Notes under the pieces: generated by a model | Databases searched by the model: none | What the model saw: the letters and a program-made list of their open reading frames with translations, nothing else | What the model was told of the DNA's origin: nothing | Shown here: in pieces, positions 1 to 11,351 of the stretch | How positions within the stretch are numbered: position 1 is the first letter of the stretch | Layout of the letters: each line of letters begins with the position of its first letter | Source of the DNA: Pectobacterium betavasculorum | GTDB lineage: Bacteria > Pseudomonadota > Gammaproteobacteria > Enterobacterales > Enterobacteriaceae | Assembly: GCF_000749845.1 (NCBI RefSeq) | Contig: NZ_JQHM01000002.1 | Coordinates: 62,001 to 126,000 of the forward strand | Length of the DNA stretch: 64,000 nt | Direction of reading: 5' to 3' | Program-made: the position numbers and the translations under genes

Positions 1-693
1 CTCCAGCCCCTTGTTCATCATGGTGGCAGAATCAACCGAAATCTTACGCCCCATTGACCAATTTGGGTGCGCACACGCCTGATCTGGTGTCATGCCTGCC
101 AGCGCCGACACGGGAGTTTCCCGAAATGGCCCACCGGAACCGGTCAAAACAATACGTTCGACCCCATGCCGCGACAATGAAGCGTAGCCTAATTGACGCT
201 GAATTTGCTCAGGTAAACTCTGAAAAATAGCATTATGTTCGCTATCAATCGGTAAAAGCTGTGCACCACTTTGCGCGACAGCATCCATAAAGAGACGCCC
301 GCAGGTGACCAGTGATTCTTTATTCGCCAACAAAACCTGTTTTCCGGCATGGATTGCCGCCAGCGTCGGCAACAGCCCAGCTGCACCCACAATCGCGGCC
401 ATGACCTGATCGACGCCGTCCAATGCAGCAAGCTCACATGCGCCCTGTTCTCCAGCCAAAACTTCTGTTTTGCAACCGTATTCCACCAACTGCTGGCGCA
501 GACTAGTTGCAGAGGCTTCATCAGCCATTGAGGCATAGGCGGGTTGGAAAGCAAGGCACTGTTCCAGCATCAGCTTTACGTTATACCCAGCGGATAGTGC
601 GCGTACGGCAAATTTATCGGGGTTGGCTTTAATTACGGCCAGAGAACTGACGCCAATAGAGCCAGTGGAACCAAGAATTGTCAGTTGCTTCAT
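1..693 (-). CDS. dxr: 1-deoxy-D-xylulose 5-phosphate reductoisomerase, N-terminal part (cut by window edge)
   Basis: First 231 codons of the enzyme that isomerises and reduces deoxyxylulose phosphate to 2-C-methyl-D-erythritol 4-phosphate with NADPH, in the non-mevalonate isoprenoid pathway of the cytoplasm. The ATG is at 691-693 and the frame is open to base 1, so the C-terminal part lies outside the window. Visible motifs are the NADPH-binding GSTGSIG near residues 8-14, LANKESLV near 122-129 and the metal/substrate segment [10 protein letters not shown] near 149-158. It follows frr in the same direction after about 235 bases, the usual enterobacterial order. Nothing looks broken. Confidence 0.95.
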   Translation of the reverse strand, partial: MKQLTILGSTGSIGVSSLAVIKANPDKFAVRALSAGYNVKLMLEQCLAFQPAYASMADEASATSLRQQLVEYGCKTEVLAGEQGACELAALDGVDQVMAAIVGAAGLLPTLAAIHAGKQVLLANKESLVTCGRLFMDAVAQSGAQLLPIDSEHNAIFQSLPEQIQRQLGYASLSRHGVERIVLTGSGGPFRETPVSALAGMTPDQACAHPNWSMGRKISVDSATMMNKGLE

Positions 694-928
694 GAAAAAT
701 GCTCTGAATAACCGGATTTGATGACAGGAAGGTACACGAGTCTGAGACGATTACCATGATATATCTCTGCGATTGATCACAGTCACGATCGTTGCAGGCT
801 ATACATAGCAAAAAATTGTTTACTGCCCAGAGGGGCTAGCCTTCACTAATTGATTGCATAACGCGCATTATATAAAAATAAAGCGCCGCCGGAAAAAACA
901 TCCTGCGACGCAATATCCAACAGGCTGA

Positions 929-1486
929 TTAGAACTCCATCAGCTCCGCTTCTTTTTCTGCCAGTGCGGCGTCCACTTTCTTAATGAAGTTGTCAGTCAA
1001 TTTCTGCACATCGTCCTGAGCACGACGTTCTTCATCTTCACTGATCGCTTTGTCTTTCAACAGTGCTTTAAACTTGTCGTTAGCATCACGGCGCACGTTG
1101 CGTACAGAGATACGCCCCTGCTCTGCTTCGCCACGGACGACTTTGATCAGATCTTTACGACGCTCTTCCGTCAGAGGTGGCAACGGAACACGGATTACTG
1201 TGCCAGCAGAAGACGGATTCAGGCCAAGGTCGGAAGCCATGATCGCTTTCTCAACCGCTGGGCCAAGCGAACGATCGAATACCGAAATTGCCAGCGTGCG
1301 GGAATCTTCTACCACAACGTTAGCGAGTTGGCGCAATGGCGTTGCGCTGCCATAGTATTCAACCTGGATGCCATCAAGAATACTCGGCGATGCACGGCCG
1401 GTACGGATTCTGTTGATCTGGTTTTTAAACGCTTCAACACATTTGTCCATGCGCGTTTCAGCATCTTTTCTGATTTCATTAGTCAC
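929..1486 (-). CDS. frr: ribosome recycling factor
   Basis: A 185-residue protein, the normal length, that works with EF-G to split post-termination ribosomes. The sequence is colinear with E. coli RRF throughout, including the N-terminal helix ([14 protein letters not shown]), the conserved IRTGRASPS and the segment [14 protein letters not shown]. The start codon is GTG (1484-1486), as in E. coli, with AAGGG about eight bases upstream on the coding strand. It lies between pyrH and dxr in a minus-strand row of translation and growth genes. Confidence 0.97.
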   Translation of the reverse strand: MTNEIRKDAETRMDKCVEAFKNQINRIRTGRASPSILDGIQVEYYGSATPLRQLANVVVEDSRTLAISVFDRSLGPAVEKAIMASDLGLNPSSAGTVIRVPLPPLTEERRKDLIKVVRGEAEQGRISVRNVRRDANDKFKALLKDKAISEDEERRAQDDVQKLTDNFIKKVDAALAEKEAELMEF

Positions 1487-1611
1487 GTTGTGAACCCTTG
1501 AAAACTGGTTGCCTGGCAGGCCATGTCAGTACATGACCCGGTGAATAATTAATGCCAGCGCACGGCTGGCATATGGCGCAATACTGAGAATATATTACCC
1601 CATAATTTGAG

Positions 1612-2337
1612 TTACTGACTGATTAACGTCCCTTCTTTTTCACCCATGACAACACGACGCAGTGCGCCAGGTTTGTTCATGTTGAAAACGCGGATCGGCA
1701 AATTATGGTCGCGTGCCAGCGTGAACGCAGCAAGATCCATCACTTTCAGTTCACGTTCTAACACGTCTTGATAGGTTAGCGTTTCGTACATCGTCGCTGA
1801 AGGATCTTGTACCGGATCGGCAGAATAGACGCCATCGACCTTGGTCGCTTTCAATACGACATCCGCTTCAATCTCGATGCCGCGCAGGCAAGCTGCGGAA
1901 TCCGTGGTAAAGAAAGGATTGCCTGTTCCGGCGGAGAAAATCACCACGCGATTATTACGCAGCAGGCTGATCGCTTCCGCCCAGCTGTAGTTGTCACAGA
2001 CGCCATTCAGGGGAATCGCAGACATCAGTCGAGCATTCACATAGGCACGGTGCAACGCATCACGCATTGCCAGACCATTCATGACAGTCGCCAGCATTCC
2101 CATGTGGTCGCCCACAACGCGGTTCATACCCGCTTTAGCCAGACCTGCGCCACGAAACAGGTTACCACCGCCGATAACCACACCGACCTGAATGCCTAAC
2201 TCAACCAGTTCTTTCACTTCCTGAGCCATGCGATCCAGAATACTCGCATCGATACCAAAACCTTCAGTTCCCTGTAAAGCTTCGCCACTGAGTTTCAGCA
2301 GGATTCGTTGATAGACGGGTTTTGCATTGGTTGCCAT
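1612..2337 (-). CDS. pyrH: uridylate kinase (UMP kinase)
   Basis: A 241-residue amino-acid-kinase-fold enzyme that phosphorylates UMP to UDP in pyrimidine nucleotide synthesis; the bacterial enzyme is a hexamer regulated by GTP and UTP. Visible family features are the N-terminal [11 protein letters not shown] phosphate-binding strand, the [11 protein letters not shown] loop near residues 54-64, and the [16 protein letters not shown] segment near 134-149. Length and order (tsf, pyrH, frr) match other enterobacteria. The start ATG is at 2335-2337. Confidence 0.97.
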   Translation of the reverse strand: MATNAKPVYQRILLKLSGEALQGTEGFGIDASILDRMAQEVKELVELGIQVGVVIGGGNLFRGAGLAKAGMNRVVGDHMGMLATVMNGLAMRDALHRAYVNARLMSAIPLNGVCDNYSWAEAISLLRNNRVVIFSAGTGNPFFTTDSAACLRGIEIEADVVLKATKVDGVYSADPVQDPSATMYETLTYQDVLERELKVMDLAAFTLARDHNLPIRVFNMNKPGALRRVVMGEKEGTLISQ

Positions 2338-2468
2338 GGTGTTCTTATCCTACAGGCTGTCGTGGTATTGGGGGGGTGTATAAATCAATACTGTAAAAAT
2401 CAAAACTGTTCCACCCAGCTCCTGCCTGAATGCAGGAAGCCAAGCGAACTAAAACTTGTGGAGCCGGA

Positions 2469-2497
2469 TAAAAAGGAACCGCCAACTGGCGGCTCTT
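2469..2497 (-). terminator. Rho-independent terminator after tsf
   Basis: On the minus strand an 8-bp stem (2488-2495 with 2476-2483, loop 2484-2487) is followed by a run of U. It lies 10-40 bases after the tsf stop codon, before pyrH. Confidence 0.85.
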
Positions 2498-2506
2498 TTT
2501 TTACTA

Positions 2507-3358
2507 TTAAGACTGCTTACTCATTGCTGCAACTTCAGCAGCAAAGTCGGTCTCAACTTTCTCAATACCTTCACCCACTTCGAAACGGATGAAGTTAGTC
2601 ACGTCAGCGTTGTGCTCTTTCAGCAGTTGGCCAACAGTCTTGGCTGGATCCATAACGAAAGGTTGACCAGTCAGAGAAACTTCGCCGGTGAATTTCTTCA
2701 TACGGCCTTCAACCATTTTCTCTGCGATTTCTTTCGGCTTGCCAGACTGCATCGCGATTTCCAACTGAACCTGGTACTCTTTATCTACCACTTCAGCAGA
2801 CACATCTTCTGGCTTAACGAATTCAGGCTTGCTTGCGGCAACGTGCATAGCCAGGTGTTTAACCAGCTCTTCGTCAGCACCTTTAGCGGCAACCAGAACA
2901 CCGATGCGTGCACCGTGTTGGTAGTTACCCAGAACTTCGCCTTCCAGAGCAGAAACGCGGCGAATGTTGATGTTCTCACCGATTTTAGCAACCAGTGCAA
3001 CGCGCTCTTCTTCGAACTGTGCTTTCAACACATCAACATTAGTGATTTTGCCTGCAACCGCAGCATCCAGCACTTTGTCAGCAAATGCCTGGAAACCAGC
3101 ATCTTTAGCAACGAAGTCAGTCTGGCAGTTAACTTCCAGAATCACAGCGTAGTTACCGTCGATCTTAGTCTTGATTACGCCGTCAGCAGCAACGTTACCT
3201 GCTTTCTTCGCTGCTTTGATCGCACCAGATTTACGCATGTTTTCGATTGCAAGCTCGATGTCGCCGTTAGCTTCAACCAGCGCTTTCTTACATTCCATCA
3301 TGCCAGCTGCGGTACGCTCACGCAGCTCTTTTACCAGGGATGCGGTAATTTCAGCCAT
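2507..3358 (-). CDS. tsf: translation elongation factor Ts
   Basis: A 283-residue guanine-nucleotide exchange factor that regenerates EF-Tu-GTP. The open frame reaches upstream to 3403, but the protein begins at [16 protein letters not shown] (ATG 3356-3358), which fits family length and N-terminus. The N-terminal module carries the signatures [16 protein letters not shown] and the later [12 protein letters not shown]. It lies 134 bases after rpsB on the same strand, with a hairpin between them that can act as an attenuator. Confidence 0.97.
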   Translation of the reverse strand: MAEITASLVKELRERTAAGMMECKKALVEANGDIELAIENMRKSGAIKAAKKAGNVAADGVIKTKIDGNYAVILEVNCQTDFVAKDAGFQAFADKVLDAAVAGKITNVDVLKAQFEEERVALVAKIGENINIRRVSALEGEVLGNYQHGARIGVLVAAKGADEELVKHLAMHVAASKPEFVKPEDVSAEVVDKEYQVQLEIAMQSGKPKEIAEKMVEGRMKKFTGEVSLTGQPFVMDPAKTVGQLLKEHNADVTNFIRFEVGEGIEKVETDFAAEVAAMSKQS

Positions 3359-3418
3359 TCTAAAATCCTCGGAAGATTTGTTCTGCCCGGTCGTCACGAC
3401 CAAACAGCTTTAAAAGTG

Positions 3419-3442
3419 AAAAAGGGGCCATAAAAAGGCCCC
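3419..3442 (-). terminator. attenuator/terminator hairpin between rpsB and tsf
   Basis: Read on the minus strand, a GGGGCC/GGCCCC stem (3437-3442 with 3424-3429) is followed by five U (3419-3423), between the rpsB stop and the tsf start. A partial terminator here would set rpsB above tsf expression; read-through supplies tsf. The partial role is inferred from the E. coli operon. Confidence 0.75.
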
Positions 3443-3492
3443 TAACCAAACTAGTACTACCTGGTTAATAAGGGCTCGACGAGCCAGACTTA

Positions 3493-4399
<907 letters not shown>

Positions 4400-4405
4400 G
4401 CGCGC

Positions 4406-4435
4406 TTTATACCATAAATCCGCCTACGACACCAA
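4406..4435 (-). promoter_or_regulatory. putative stringent-type promoter of rpsB-tsf
   Basis: On the minus strand TTGGTG (4430-4435), an 18-base spacer and TATAAA (4406-4411), followed directly by the GC-only discriminator GCGCGCC. Such a discriminator is typical of ribosomal promoters inhibited by ppGpp. Confidence 0.6.
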
Positions 4436-4562
4436 CATTTGTTATTCGCCAATCTACTAATCCGAATGATAATTTGGCAAGCCAGCGGCAGGGCTGGTAA
4501 CATAAGTTATTAGTTATCGCTCTTAATTTTCGTGCTTAACAGGCACCTGCGGACAATCATCA

Positions 4563-5354
4563 ATGGCAATTTCAATTAAAACCTCTGAAGACATCGAAAA
4601 AATGCGCGTAGCGGGTCGTCTGGCTGCTGAAGTCCTGGAAATCATCGAACCTCACGTGGTACCCGGCGTGAGCACCGCCGAATTAGACAGAATCTGTCAC
4701 GATCACATCACCAATAAGCAGCAGGCTATTTCTGCTTGTCTGGGCTACCACGGCTTCCCGAAATCCGTCTGCATCTCCATCAACGAAGTGGTATGCCACG
4801 GCATCCCTAGCGACGAGCGTATTTTGAAAGACGGCGATATCGTCAACATCGATGTCACCGTAATCAAAGACGGTTTCCACGGCGATACGTCAAAAATGTT
4901 TATCGCTGGCAAACCAACCATTCTTGGCGAGCGTCTCTGCCGCATCACGCAAGAAAGCCTTTATCTGGCGCTGAAAATGGTTAAGCCGGGCATACGCCTG
5001 CGTACGCTGGGCAAAGCGATCCAACAGTTTGCGGAAGGGAACAACTTCTCCGTGGTACGTGAATACTGTGGTCACGGCATCGGTAAAGGTTTCCACGAAG
5101 AACCGCAGGTTCTGCACTACGATGCAGATGACGGTGGCGTTGTGTTGCAGGCAGGTATGGCATTTACGATCGAGCCTATGCTCAACGCGGGTGATTTCCG
5201 TATCCGTACGATGAAAGACGGCTGGACGGTAAAAACCAAAGATCGCAGCTTGTCGGCACAGTACGAGCATACTATTGTGGTAACCGAAAACGGCTGCGAA
5301 ATAATGACGTTGCGAAAGGATGACACTATCCCCAACATCATCACGCATGAATAG
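4563..5354 (+). CDS. map: type I methionine aminopeptidase
   Basis: A 263-residue cytoplasmic metallopeptidase that removes the initiator methionine from nascent proteins. The metal ligands are visible in order: Asp in VNIDVTVIKDGFHGD (near residue 97) and in the following GD, His in GHGIGKGFHEEP, Glu in FTIEPML and the last Glu in QYEHTIVVT. Length matches E. coli (264). It is divergent from rpsB and followed by a strong terminator, then glnD. No strong Shine-Dalgarno is seen; GCGGA lies about 10 bases upstream. Confidence 0.97.
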   Translation: MAISIKTSEDIEKMRVAGRLAAEVLEIIEPHVVPGVSTAELDRICHDHITNKQQAISACLGYHGFPKSVCISINEVVCHGIPSDERILKDGDIVNIDVTVIKDGFHGDTSKMFIAGKPTILGERLCRITQESLYLALKMVKPGIRLRTLGKAIQQFAEGNNFSVVREYCGHGIGKGFHEEPQVLHYDADDGGVVLQAGMAFTIEPMLNAGDFRIRTMKDGWTVKTKDRSLSAQYEHTIVVTENGCEIMTLRKDDTIPNIITHE

Positions 5355-5362
5355 TAAACACT

Positions 5363-5387
5363 AAGCCGGCAGATGCCGGCTTTTTTA
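5363..5387 (+). terminator. Rho-independent terminator of map
   Basis: AAGCCGGC (5363-5370), loop AGAT, GCCGGCTT (5375-5382) and a T run, just after the map stop codon. A second GC-rich hairpin (GGCGTGC/GCACGCC) lies at 5389-5407, and another at about 5433-5454 just before glnD. Confidence 0.9.
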
Positions 5388-5467
5388 TGGCGTGCAGAAA
5401 GCACGCCCCCTCGAGCCGTCGCAAGCGGCGTTGAAAAACGCACGCTGCGTTTTTTATGGGCTTCGCT

Positions 5468-8182
5468 ATGACAGATAAACATGTTTCGCCAAACAATACG
5501 CCACCTGACGCGTCCTCACCAGACAGCCTTGTAGGCTCCACTGTAGCAGCACAGCCCCCCGCTTCACCGCTGACTTACGCAGATGACATGCTAAATTGTC
5601 AGACGTTGAAACAACAGTTGGAGCTATTCCAGCTCTGGCTCGGTTCAGAATTCCGTTCCGGCGTTAGCGCAGAAATGCTGATTGATGCCAGAACGCTGTT
5701 CATCGATCGCCTGTTACAACGACTGTGGTATTTCCACGGCTTTGAGAATATCGCTCAAACCTCATTAGTCGCCGTTGGCGGATATGGCCGCGGCGAACTG
5801 CACCCGCTTTCCGATATCGACGTACTGGTGTTAAGTCAGACCACGCTTAGTGAGGAACATTCCCAGCGTGTCGGTCAATTCATTACCCTGCTGTGGGATT
5901 TAAAACTGGAAGTCGGCCATAGCGTCAGAACGCTGGAAGAGTGCTTACAGGAAGGGCGAGCAGACATTTCCGTCGCAACCAATCTGATTGAGTCCCGCAT
6001 GATATGCGGCGACGTTGCCCTGTTTCTCACGCTGCAAAAACACGTATTCAGTGATGAATTTTGGCCGTCCTGCACGTTTTTCCCGGCAAAAATCGCCGAA
6101 CAACAGGAACGCCATCAGCGCTATCACAGCACCAGCTATAATCTGGAGCCCGATATCAAGAGCAGTCCGGGCGGGCTACGCGACATTCATACGCTGCTGT
6201 GGGTCGCAAGACGCCACTTCGGCGCAACCTCGCTCAATGAGATGGTTGGTTTCGGCTTTCTGACAGAAGCAGAGCGTAAAGAGCTTAACGAATGCCAAAG
6301 CTTTCTGTGGCGCATCCGCTTCGCCCTACACTTGATCCTGCCACGTTACGACAACCGTCTGCTATTCGATAGGCAGCTTAACGTCGCGCAGTTGTTACAA
6401 TATCAAGGTGAAGGCAATACGCCAGTAGAGCGCATGATGAAGGATTTCTACCGCATGACGCGCCGCGTCAGCGAGTTGAATCAGATGCTATTGCAGCTCT
6501 TTGACGAAGCGATTCTGGCGTTGGATGCGAATGAAAAACCCCGCCCGATTGACGATGAATTCCAGCTACGTGGCAATCTGGTAGACCTGCGTGATGAAAA
6601 CCTGTTTATCAAAAAACCAGAAGCCATCATGCGCATGTTCTACCTGATGGTGCGTAACCGTGACATCAGCGGTATCTACTCCACCACCTTGCGCCAACTG
6701 CGCCATGCACGTCGTCACCTTGCCAGCCCGCTTTGCACCATCCCAGAAGCGCGCCAGTTATTCATGAATATTCTGCGCCACCCGTATGCGGTGAGCCGTG
6801 CGCTATTGCCGATGCACCGCCATAGCGTGCTGTGGGCGTATATGCCGCTGTGGGGGAACATTGTCGGTCAGATGCAGTTCGACCTGTTTCACGCCTATAC
6901 GGTGGATGAACACACGGTTCGCGTTCTGCTTAAGTTGGAAAGCTTCGCCGACGAGGATACGCGGCCACAGCATCCGCTGTGCGTAGAGCTCTACCCTCGC
7001 CTGCCCCAGCCTGAATTATTGTTACTGGCCGCGCTGTTTCACGATATCGCTAAAGGCCGTGGAGGCGATCACTCTGAACTGGGTGCGCAGGATGTACTGG
7101 AGTTTGCCGCGCTACACGGATTGAACTCACGCGAAGCTCAATTGGTTTCCTGGTTGGTACGTTGTCACCTGCTGATGTCCGTCACCGCGCAGCGTCGCGA
7201 CATTCAGGACCCCACCGTCATTCAGCAATTTGCTACGGAAGTTCAGAGCGAAACCCGCTTGCGCTATCTGGTCAGCCTGACGGTTGCGGATATCTGCGCC
7301 ACCAATGAAACACTGTGGAACAGTTGGAAACAGAGCCTGTTGCGTGAACTCTATTTCGCTACCGAAAAGCAGCTGCGCCGCGGCATGCAAAATACGCCAG
7401 ATTTACGCGAACGTGTCCGACATCACCGCTTGCAGGCGCTGGCGCTACTGCGTATGGATAACATTGATGAAGAAGCGTTGCACCACATCTGGAGCCGCTG
7501 TCGGGCCGATTATTTCCTGCGTCACTCACCAAACCAGATTGCCTGGCACGCGCGTCATCTGCTGGAACACGATACTAACAAGCCGCTGGTGTTAATCAGC
7601 CATCAGGCCAGCCGTGGCGGCACAGAGATCTTTATCTGGAGCCCTGACAGACCTTATCTTTTCGCGGCCGTCGCCGGTGAGTTGGACAGGCGCAATCTTA
7701 GCGTGCACGACGCGCAGATTTTTACCAGCCGCGACGGCATGGCGATGGATACCTTTATTGTGCTGGAACCGGACGGTAGCCCGCTGGCGCAGGATCGGCA
7801 TGAAATGATACGCCATGCGCTGGAGCAGGCGCTGACGCAACGACATTACCAACATCCGCGCGTACGACGGTCGTCGTCCAAGCTGCGTCATTTCAGCGTA
7901 CCAACCGAGGTCAATTTCCTGCCGACGCATACGGACAGACGCAGCTACATAGAGCTCTGCGCACTCGATCAACCAGGGCTGCTGGCACGTATCGGTGAGA
8001 TTTTTTCCGATCTCAATCTGTCGCTGCACGGCGCACGCATTTCCACGATCGGCGAGCGAGTAGAAGATCTTTTCATCCTCGCCGACAGCGACAGGCGGGC
8101 ACTGAAGCCGGAATTGCGTCTTAAATTGCAAGAACGGTTGACAGAAGCCCTTAACCCAAACGATAAAGTACCATTGAGTTAA
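5468..8182 (+). CDS. glnD: bifunctional PII uridylyltransferase / uridylyl-removing enzyme
   Basis: The nitrogen sensor that uridylylates PII proteins when glutamine is low and deuridylylates them when it is high. Domains in order: nucleotidyltransferase with [22 protein letters not shown] (residues about 95-118), GlnD helical linker ([12 protein letters not shown]), HD domain with [14 protein letters not shown] near residue 525, and two C-terminal ACT domains (from about 702 and 812). From the ATG at 5468 the protein has 904 residues. An in-frame ATG at 5456 would add four residues, but neither start has a clear ribosome site. The N-terminal 50 residues diverge from E. coli, as is common. 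Confidence 0.95.
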   Translation: MTDKHVSPNNTPPDASSPDSLVGSTVAAQPPASPLTYADDMLNCQTLKQQLELFQLWLGSEFRSGVSAEMLIDARTLFIDRLLQRLWYFHGFENIAQTSLVAVGGYGRGELHPLSDIDVLVLSQTTLSEEHSQRVGQFITLLWDLKLEVGHSVRTLEECLQEGRADISVATNLIESRMICGDVALFLTLQKHVFSDEFWPSCTFFPAKIAEQQERHQRYHSTSYNLEPDIKSSPGGLRDIHTLLWVARRHFGATSLNEMVGFGFLTEAERKELNECQSFLWRIRFALHLILPRYDNRLLFDRQLNVAQLLQYQGEGNTPVERMMKDFYRMTRRVSELNQMLLQLFDEAILALDANEKPRPIDDEFQLRGNLVDLRDENLFIKKPEAIMRMFYLMVRNRDISGIYSTTLRQLRHARRHLASPLCTIPEARQLFMNILRHPYAVSRALLPMHRHSVLWAYMPLWGNIVGQMQFDLFHAYTVDEHTVRVLLKLESFADEDTRPQHPLCVELYPRLPQPELLLLAALFHDIAKGRGGDHSELGAQDVLEFAALHGLNSREAQLVSWLVRCHLLMSVTAQRRDIQDPTVIQQFATEVQSETRLRYLVSLTVADICATNETLWNSWKQSLLRELYFATEKQLRRGMQNTPDLRERVRHHRLQALALLRMDNIDEEALHHIWSRCRADYFLRHSPNQIAWHARHLLEHDTNKPLVLISHQASRGGTEIFIWSPDRPYLFAAVAGELDRRNLSVHDAQIFTSRDGMAMDTFIVLEPDGSPLAQDRHEMIRHALEQALTQRHYQHPRVRRSSSKLRHFSVPTEVNFLPTHTDRRSYIELCALDQPGLLARIGEIFSDLNLSLHGARISTIGERVEDLFILADSDRRALKPELRLKLQERLTEALNPNDKVPLS

Positions 8183-8210
8183 TTTTTACAATCAGGAAAG
8201 AGAAATCAGG

Positions 8211-9038
8211 ATGCACCAACAATTACAGAACATCATTGAGACGGCTTTCGAGCGCCGCGCAGACATCACTCCGGCAAACGCAGACACCGTCACGCGTGAA
8301 GCCGTTAATCAAGCTATTAGCCTGCTAGATAGCGGCGCCTTGCGCGTTGCAGAAAAAATCGACGGCCAGTGGGTTACCCATCAGTGGCTGAAGAAAGCCG
8401 TGCTGCTCTCTTTCCGTATTAACGATAACCAACTTATCGAAGGCGGAGAAACACGCTTTTTCGACAAAGTGCCAATGAAATTCGCTGACTATGATGAAGC
8501 GCGTTTCCAACGTGAAGGCGTGCGCGTTGCACCGCCAGCCAGCGTACGTCGCGGTGCCTATATCGCACGTAATACCGTGCTGATGCCGTCTTACGTCAAC
8601 ATCGGCGCTTATGTCGATGAAGGCACCATGGTAGATACGTGGGTAACCGTAGGCTCCTGCGCCCAAATTGGTAAAAATGTTCACCTGTCCGGAGGCGTCG
8701 GCATCGGTGGCGTTTTGGAACCGTTGCAGGCTAACCCAACCATCATTGAAGACAACTGCTTCATCGGTGCGCGTTCTGAAGTGGTAGAAGGCGTTGTCGT
8801 TGAGGAAGGTTCCGTCATCTCCATGGGGGTGTTCATCAGCCAAAGCACCCGTATTTACGATCGTGAAACCGGCGAAATTCACTATGGCCGCGTTCCTGCT
8901 GGCTCCGTTGTGGTTTCCGGCAACCTGCCGTCCAAAGATGGCAGCCACAGCATGTACTGTGCCATCATTGTGAAGAAAGTGGATGCGAAAACCCGCGGTA
9001 AAGTGGGCATCAATGAGTTATTACGCTCCATCGACTAA
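8211..9038 (+). CDS. dapD: 2,3,4,5-tetrahydropyridine-2,6-dicarboxylate N-succinyltransferase
   Basis: A 275-residue acyltransferase of the succinylase branch of lysine and diaminopimelate synthesis; it transfers succinyl from succinyl-CoA to tetrahydrodipicolinate. The middle third is a left-handed beta-helix of hexapeptide repeats ([50 protein letters not shown]). It is almost colinear with E. coli DapD (274). It starts 28 bases after glnD and ends in a strong terminator. Confidence 0.97.
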   Translation: MHQQLQNIIETAFERRADITPANADTVTREAVNQAISLLDSGALRVAEKIDGQWVTHQWLKKAVLLSFRINDNQLIEGGETRFFDKVPMKFADYDEARFQREGVRVAPPASVRRGAYIARNTVLMPSYVNIGAYVDEGTMVDTWVTVGSCAQIGKNVHLSGGVGIGGVLEPLQANPTIIEDNCFIGARSEVVEGVVVEEGSVISMGVFISQSTRIYDRETGEIHYGRVPAGSVVVSGNLPSKDGSHSMYCAIIVKKVDAKTRGKVGINELLRSID

Positions 9039-9043
9039 ACTAG

Positions 9044-9075
9044 AAACGGCGGGCTAATCACCCGCCGTTTTTTTA
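9044..9075 (+). terminator. Rho-independent terminator of dapD
   Basis: A ten-base stem (AAACGGCGGG at 9044-9053 with CCCGCCGTTT at 9061-9070) and a T run, five bases after the dapD stop. Confidence 0.92.
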
Positions 9076-9091
9076 CCAAGAAGGTGACGCT

Positions 9092-9481
9092 ATGTATGAC
9101 AATCTAAAAAGCCTGGGCATTACCAATCCCGATGATATTGATCGCTATAGCCTGCGTCAGGAAGCGAATAACGACATCCTGAAGATCTATTTCCGTAAGG
9201 ATAAGGGCGAGTTTTTTGCTAAAAGCGTGAAATTCAAATATCCACGTCAGCGCAAGACCATCGTGGCGGACAACAGCGGGCAGGGCTATAAAGAGATCAA
9301 TGAGATCAGCCCAAACTTGCGTTATGTGATTGATGAACTAGACAAGATTTGCCAACAGGAACAGGTTGAAGTCGATCTGAAACGCAAAATCCTTGACGAT
9401 CTGCGTCATCTGGAAAGCGTCGTTTCCCACAAAATTACCGAGATCGAAGCGGATTTAGAGAAGTTGACCAAGAATCGCTAA
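9092..9481 (+). CDS. yaeH: YaeH family protein (DUF3461), function unknown
   Basis: A 129-residue protein strongly resembling E. coli YaeH (128). It is soluble and charged. The C-terminal 45 residues ([23 protein letters not shown]...) look like an alpha-helical hairpin or coiled coil. AAGG lies nine bases before the ATG. In E. coli cdaR lies between dapD and yaeH; here it is absent. No activity is known to me for the family. Confidence 0.9.
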   Translation: MYDNLKSLGITNPDDIDRYSLRQEANNDILKIYFRKDKGEFFAKSVKFKYPRQRKTIVADNSGQGYKEINEISPNLRYVIDELDKICQQEQVEVDLKRKILDDLRHLESVVSHKITEIEADLEKLTKNR

Positions 9482-9540
9482 GTACGAGCACCTCAGCACA
9501 TCGTCATCGCTAAAATACAGAGTGATGATGGGAAGCAACA

Positions 9541-9570
9541 AAAAACGGGAGCCATGTTAGCTCCCGTTTC
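9541..9570. terminator. bidirectional terminator between convergent yaeH and yqcA
   Basis: ACGGGAGC (9545-9552), loop of seven, GCTCCCGT (9560-9567). An A run precedes it and a short T run follows, so it can serve both genes. This is also where the E. coli 4-min and 63-min gene blocks are joined. Confidence 0.75.
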
Positions 9571-9586
9571 TCATCCCAGCACGATA

Positions 9587-10042
9587 TCACTGTGCATCAA
9601 TCAAATCGGCCCATTCTTCAACCCACGGACATGAAATGACTTCAGGTTCAGGGTGTTCGACCGCATCAATATCCAAAACGTCACCCAAGCGCTTAGCACC
9701 TATTTCCTGCAATAATGCATCGAAAAGATGGCCACCCGCGCAGAAATTCGGATAGCTACTATCGCCCAGCGCAATGACGCCATAGCGCAGCGTGGGCTGA
9801 TAGCCGCCTTTTTCGCGCAGTCCTGCATAAAGCGGAACAATAGAATCAGGCAGTTGGCCTTGTCCCGTCGTCGACGTTACAACTAAAACCGCATGCTCAC
9901 GATAATCCAGCCAGGATTCCAGCGTCGCATCCTCAAAGACCTTAACCTCGTGGCCGCGATCCTTGAGAATATTTTCGGCTTCTTCGGCCACCAGCAATGC
10001 ATTCCCGTAGACCGTACCAACAAAAATACCAATCTGCGCCAT
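9587..10042 (-). CDS. yqcA: flavodoxin-like protein YqcA
   Basis: A 151-residue flavodoxin-fold protein (E. coli YqcA 149). The FMN phosphate loop is GTVYGNALL near residues 9-17; the later loops are [12 protein letters not shown] and [13 protein letters not shown], which contact the isoalloxazine ring in this family. It presumably carries electrons as an FMN protein in the cytoplasm; its partner is not known from the sequence. It is the last gene of yqcC-truC-yqcA, 56 bases after truC. Confidence 0.92.
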   Translation of the reverse strand: MAQIGIFVGTVYGNALLVAEEAENILKDRGHEVKVFEDATLESWLDYREHAVLVVTSTTGQGQLPDSIVPLYAGLREKGGYQPTLRYGVIALGDSSYPNFCAGGHLFDALLQEIGAKRLGDVLDIDAVEHPEPEVISCPWVEEWADLIDAQ

Positions 10043-10098
10043 GCTTCTGACTCCCTTTTTAATTCGATGTATCTAATATAACGGCAATACAACAGGTA

Positions 10099-10884
10099 TT
10101 ACTCGACGAGATGCCCGCTATCCTGACCTGAGTCAGTAGGAAACTCAACCCCTTCAAACTCAGGGAGAATCCCTTGCCAGCCAAACTGCCTCACCACACC
10201 CTGCCAGGGTGCATCCCAACGTGCCTGCAACGTCAATGGCTGCCCACTCACGGGATGATTCAACTGCAACTCGCTGGCATGCAGCATGAGCCTACCGCAG
10301 GAGAAATGCGTTTCCATACCACGGTTATGTCGTAAGTCACCGTGCGCGGTGTCGCCGATAATCGGATGGTGAAGATGTGACATATGGCGGCGTAGCTGAT
10401 GTTTACGGCCAGTCTGCGGCTTTAGCTCCATCAAACTGTAACGTGCGGTTGGGTAACGGCCGATGGCAACCGGCATCTCAGCCTGCGCTAAAGAACGGTA
10501 ATGCGTGACGGCAGGCTGCGGCGCTTTATCAGGATTGGCAAATTTATCGGCAATCTTGTCCAGCTCTTCGGTGAGCGCATAGTCAATCACGCCGTCATCC
10601 AGCACATAGCCGCGCACAACGGCATGATACGTTTTCTGCATCTGGTGCGATTCAAACTGCTGGGATAGCGCTCGCGCTACCTCGCTGGACAGCGCGAGCA
10701 GCAAAACGCCGGATGTCGGCCTGTCGAGACGATGAACGGTATACACGTGCTGACCCACCTGATCGCGCACGGTCTGCATCACCACGACCTTCTCTTTGCG
10801 ATCCAGCCAACTACGATGCACCAGCCAGCCACTGGGTTTATTGACGGCAACCAGATGCTCATCCTGATAAATAATCTCAAGCAT
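10099..10884 (-). CDS. truC: tRNA pseudouridine(65) synthase
   Basis: A 261-residue RluA-family pseudouridine synthase that modifies U65 of some tRNAs. The catalytic aspartate is in HRLDRPTSGVLLLA (Asp near residue 54), and later family motifs KPQTGRKHQLRRHM and HPIIGDTAHGD are present. The start overlaps the end of yqcC by 8 bases, which suggests coupled translation. The C-terminus is slightly longer and more acidic than in E. coli. Confidence 0.93.
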   Translation of the reverse strand: MLEIIYQDEHLVAVNKPSGWLVHRSWLDRKEKVVVMQTVRDQVGQHVYTVHRLDRPTSGVLLLALSSEVARALSQQFESHQMQKTYHAVVRGYVLDDGVIDYALTEELDKIADKFANPDKAPQPAVTHYRSLAQAEMPVAIGRYPTARYSLMELKPQTGRKHQLRRHMSHLHHPIIGDTAHGDLRHNRGMETHFSCGRLMLHASELQLNHPVSGQPLTLQARWDAPWQGVVRQFGWQGILPEFEGVEFPTDSGQDSGHLVE

Positions 10885-11227
10885 CGTTCACTGCGCCATC
10901 CTGTACGTCGGGGTTGAATAGCTCATCGAGCTGCTTGATACGCAAAAGGATTGCCGCCGTCTGTTCTGGGGTGCCTTCCAGCGCGTCTTCAAAATAGGGG
11001 AGCAGAGCCAGTTCGGTAGGGAGCGCTAAATCGCTGTCCAGCAAGGCGTGCATGCGCGGCAAAAAGACCCACTGCAACCACTCTTCGGGTCGCATGGTAT
11101 CGAGGCTGAAGGGCTCAGTGCTGTTAAACGCCTCATCTTCCGGCGGGACAACCTGCCAGAAAGGGCTTTCCCTCAATGCGCGCTCAATATCGAATAATGA
11201 CTGACGAATCGGATTCTCTCTGCTCAT
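10877..11227 (-). CDS. yqcC: YqcC family protein (DUF446)
   Basis: A 116-residue small soluble protein of unknown role; it aligns with E. coli YqcC (109) at FNSTEPFSLDTMRPEEWLQWVFLPRMHALLD. The start MSRENPIRQ (11225-11227) is preferred; the open frame extends 13 codons further without homology. It is first in the yqcC-truC-yqcA operon, downstream of the rsmB RNA gene. Confidence 0.88.
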   Translation of the reverse strand: MSRENPIRQSLFDIERALRESPFWQVVPPEDEAFNSTEPFSLDTMRPEEWLQWVFLPRMHALLDSDLALPTELALLPYFEDALEGTPEQTAAILLRIKQLDELFNPDVQDGAVNDA

Positions 11228-11351
11228 GTGGTTTCTCGCCCTTGAAGCCAACAGTAATGGCGGCAAAGCATAGCATTGATATCAGCCTGACCCAATCGTC
11301 ACATTTAGTCACACGCTATCGGCGACAATCCCTTGACCAGGCAACCACAGG

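Noticed and set aside
2456-3433. 325-codon frame antisense to tsf
   Set aside because: It is a reading shadow of the highly biased tsf gene; the tsf frame encodes an unmistakable EF-Ts.
5117-5541. Two minus-strand frames over the map-glnD gap
   Set aside because: They read through the map terminator hairpin and have no resemblance to known proteins.
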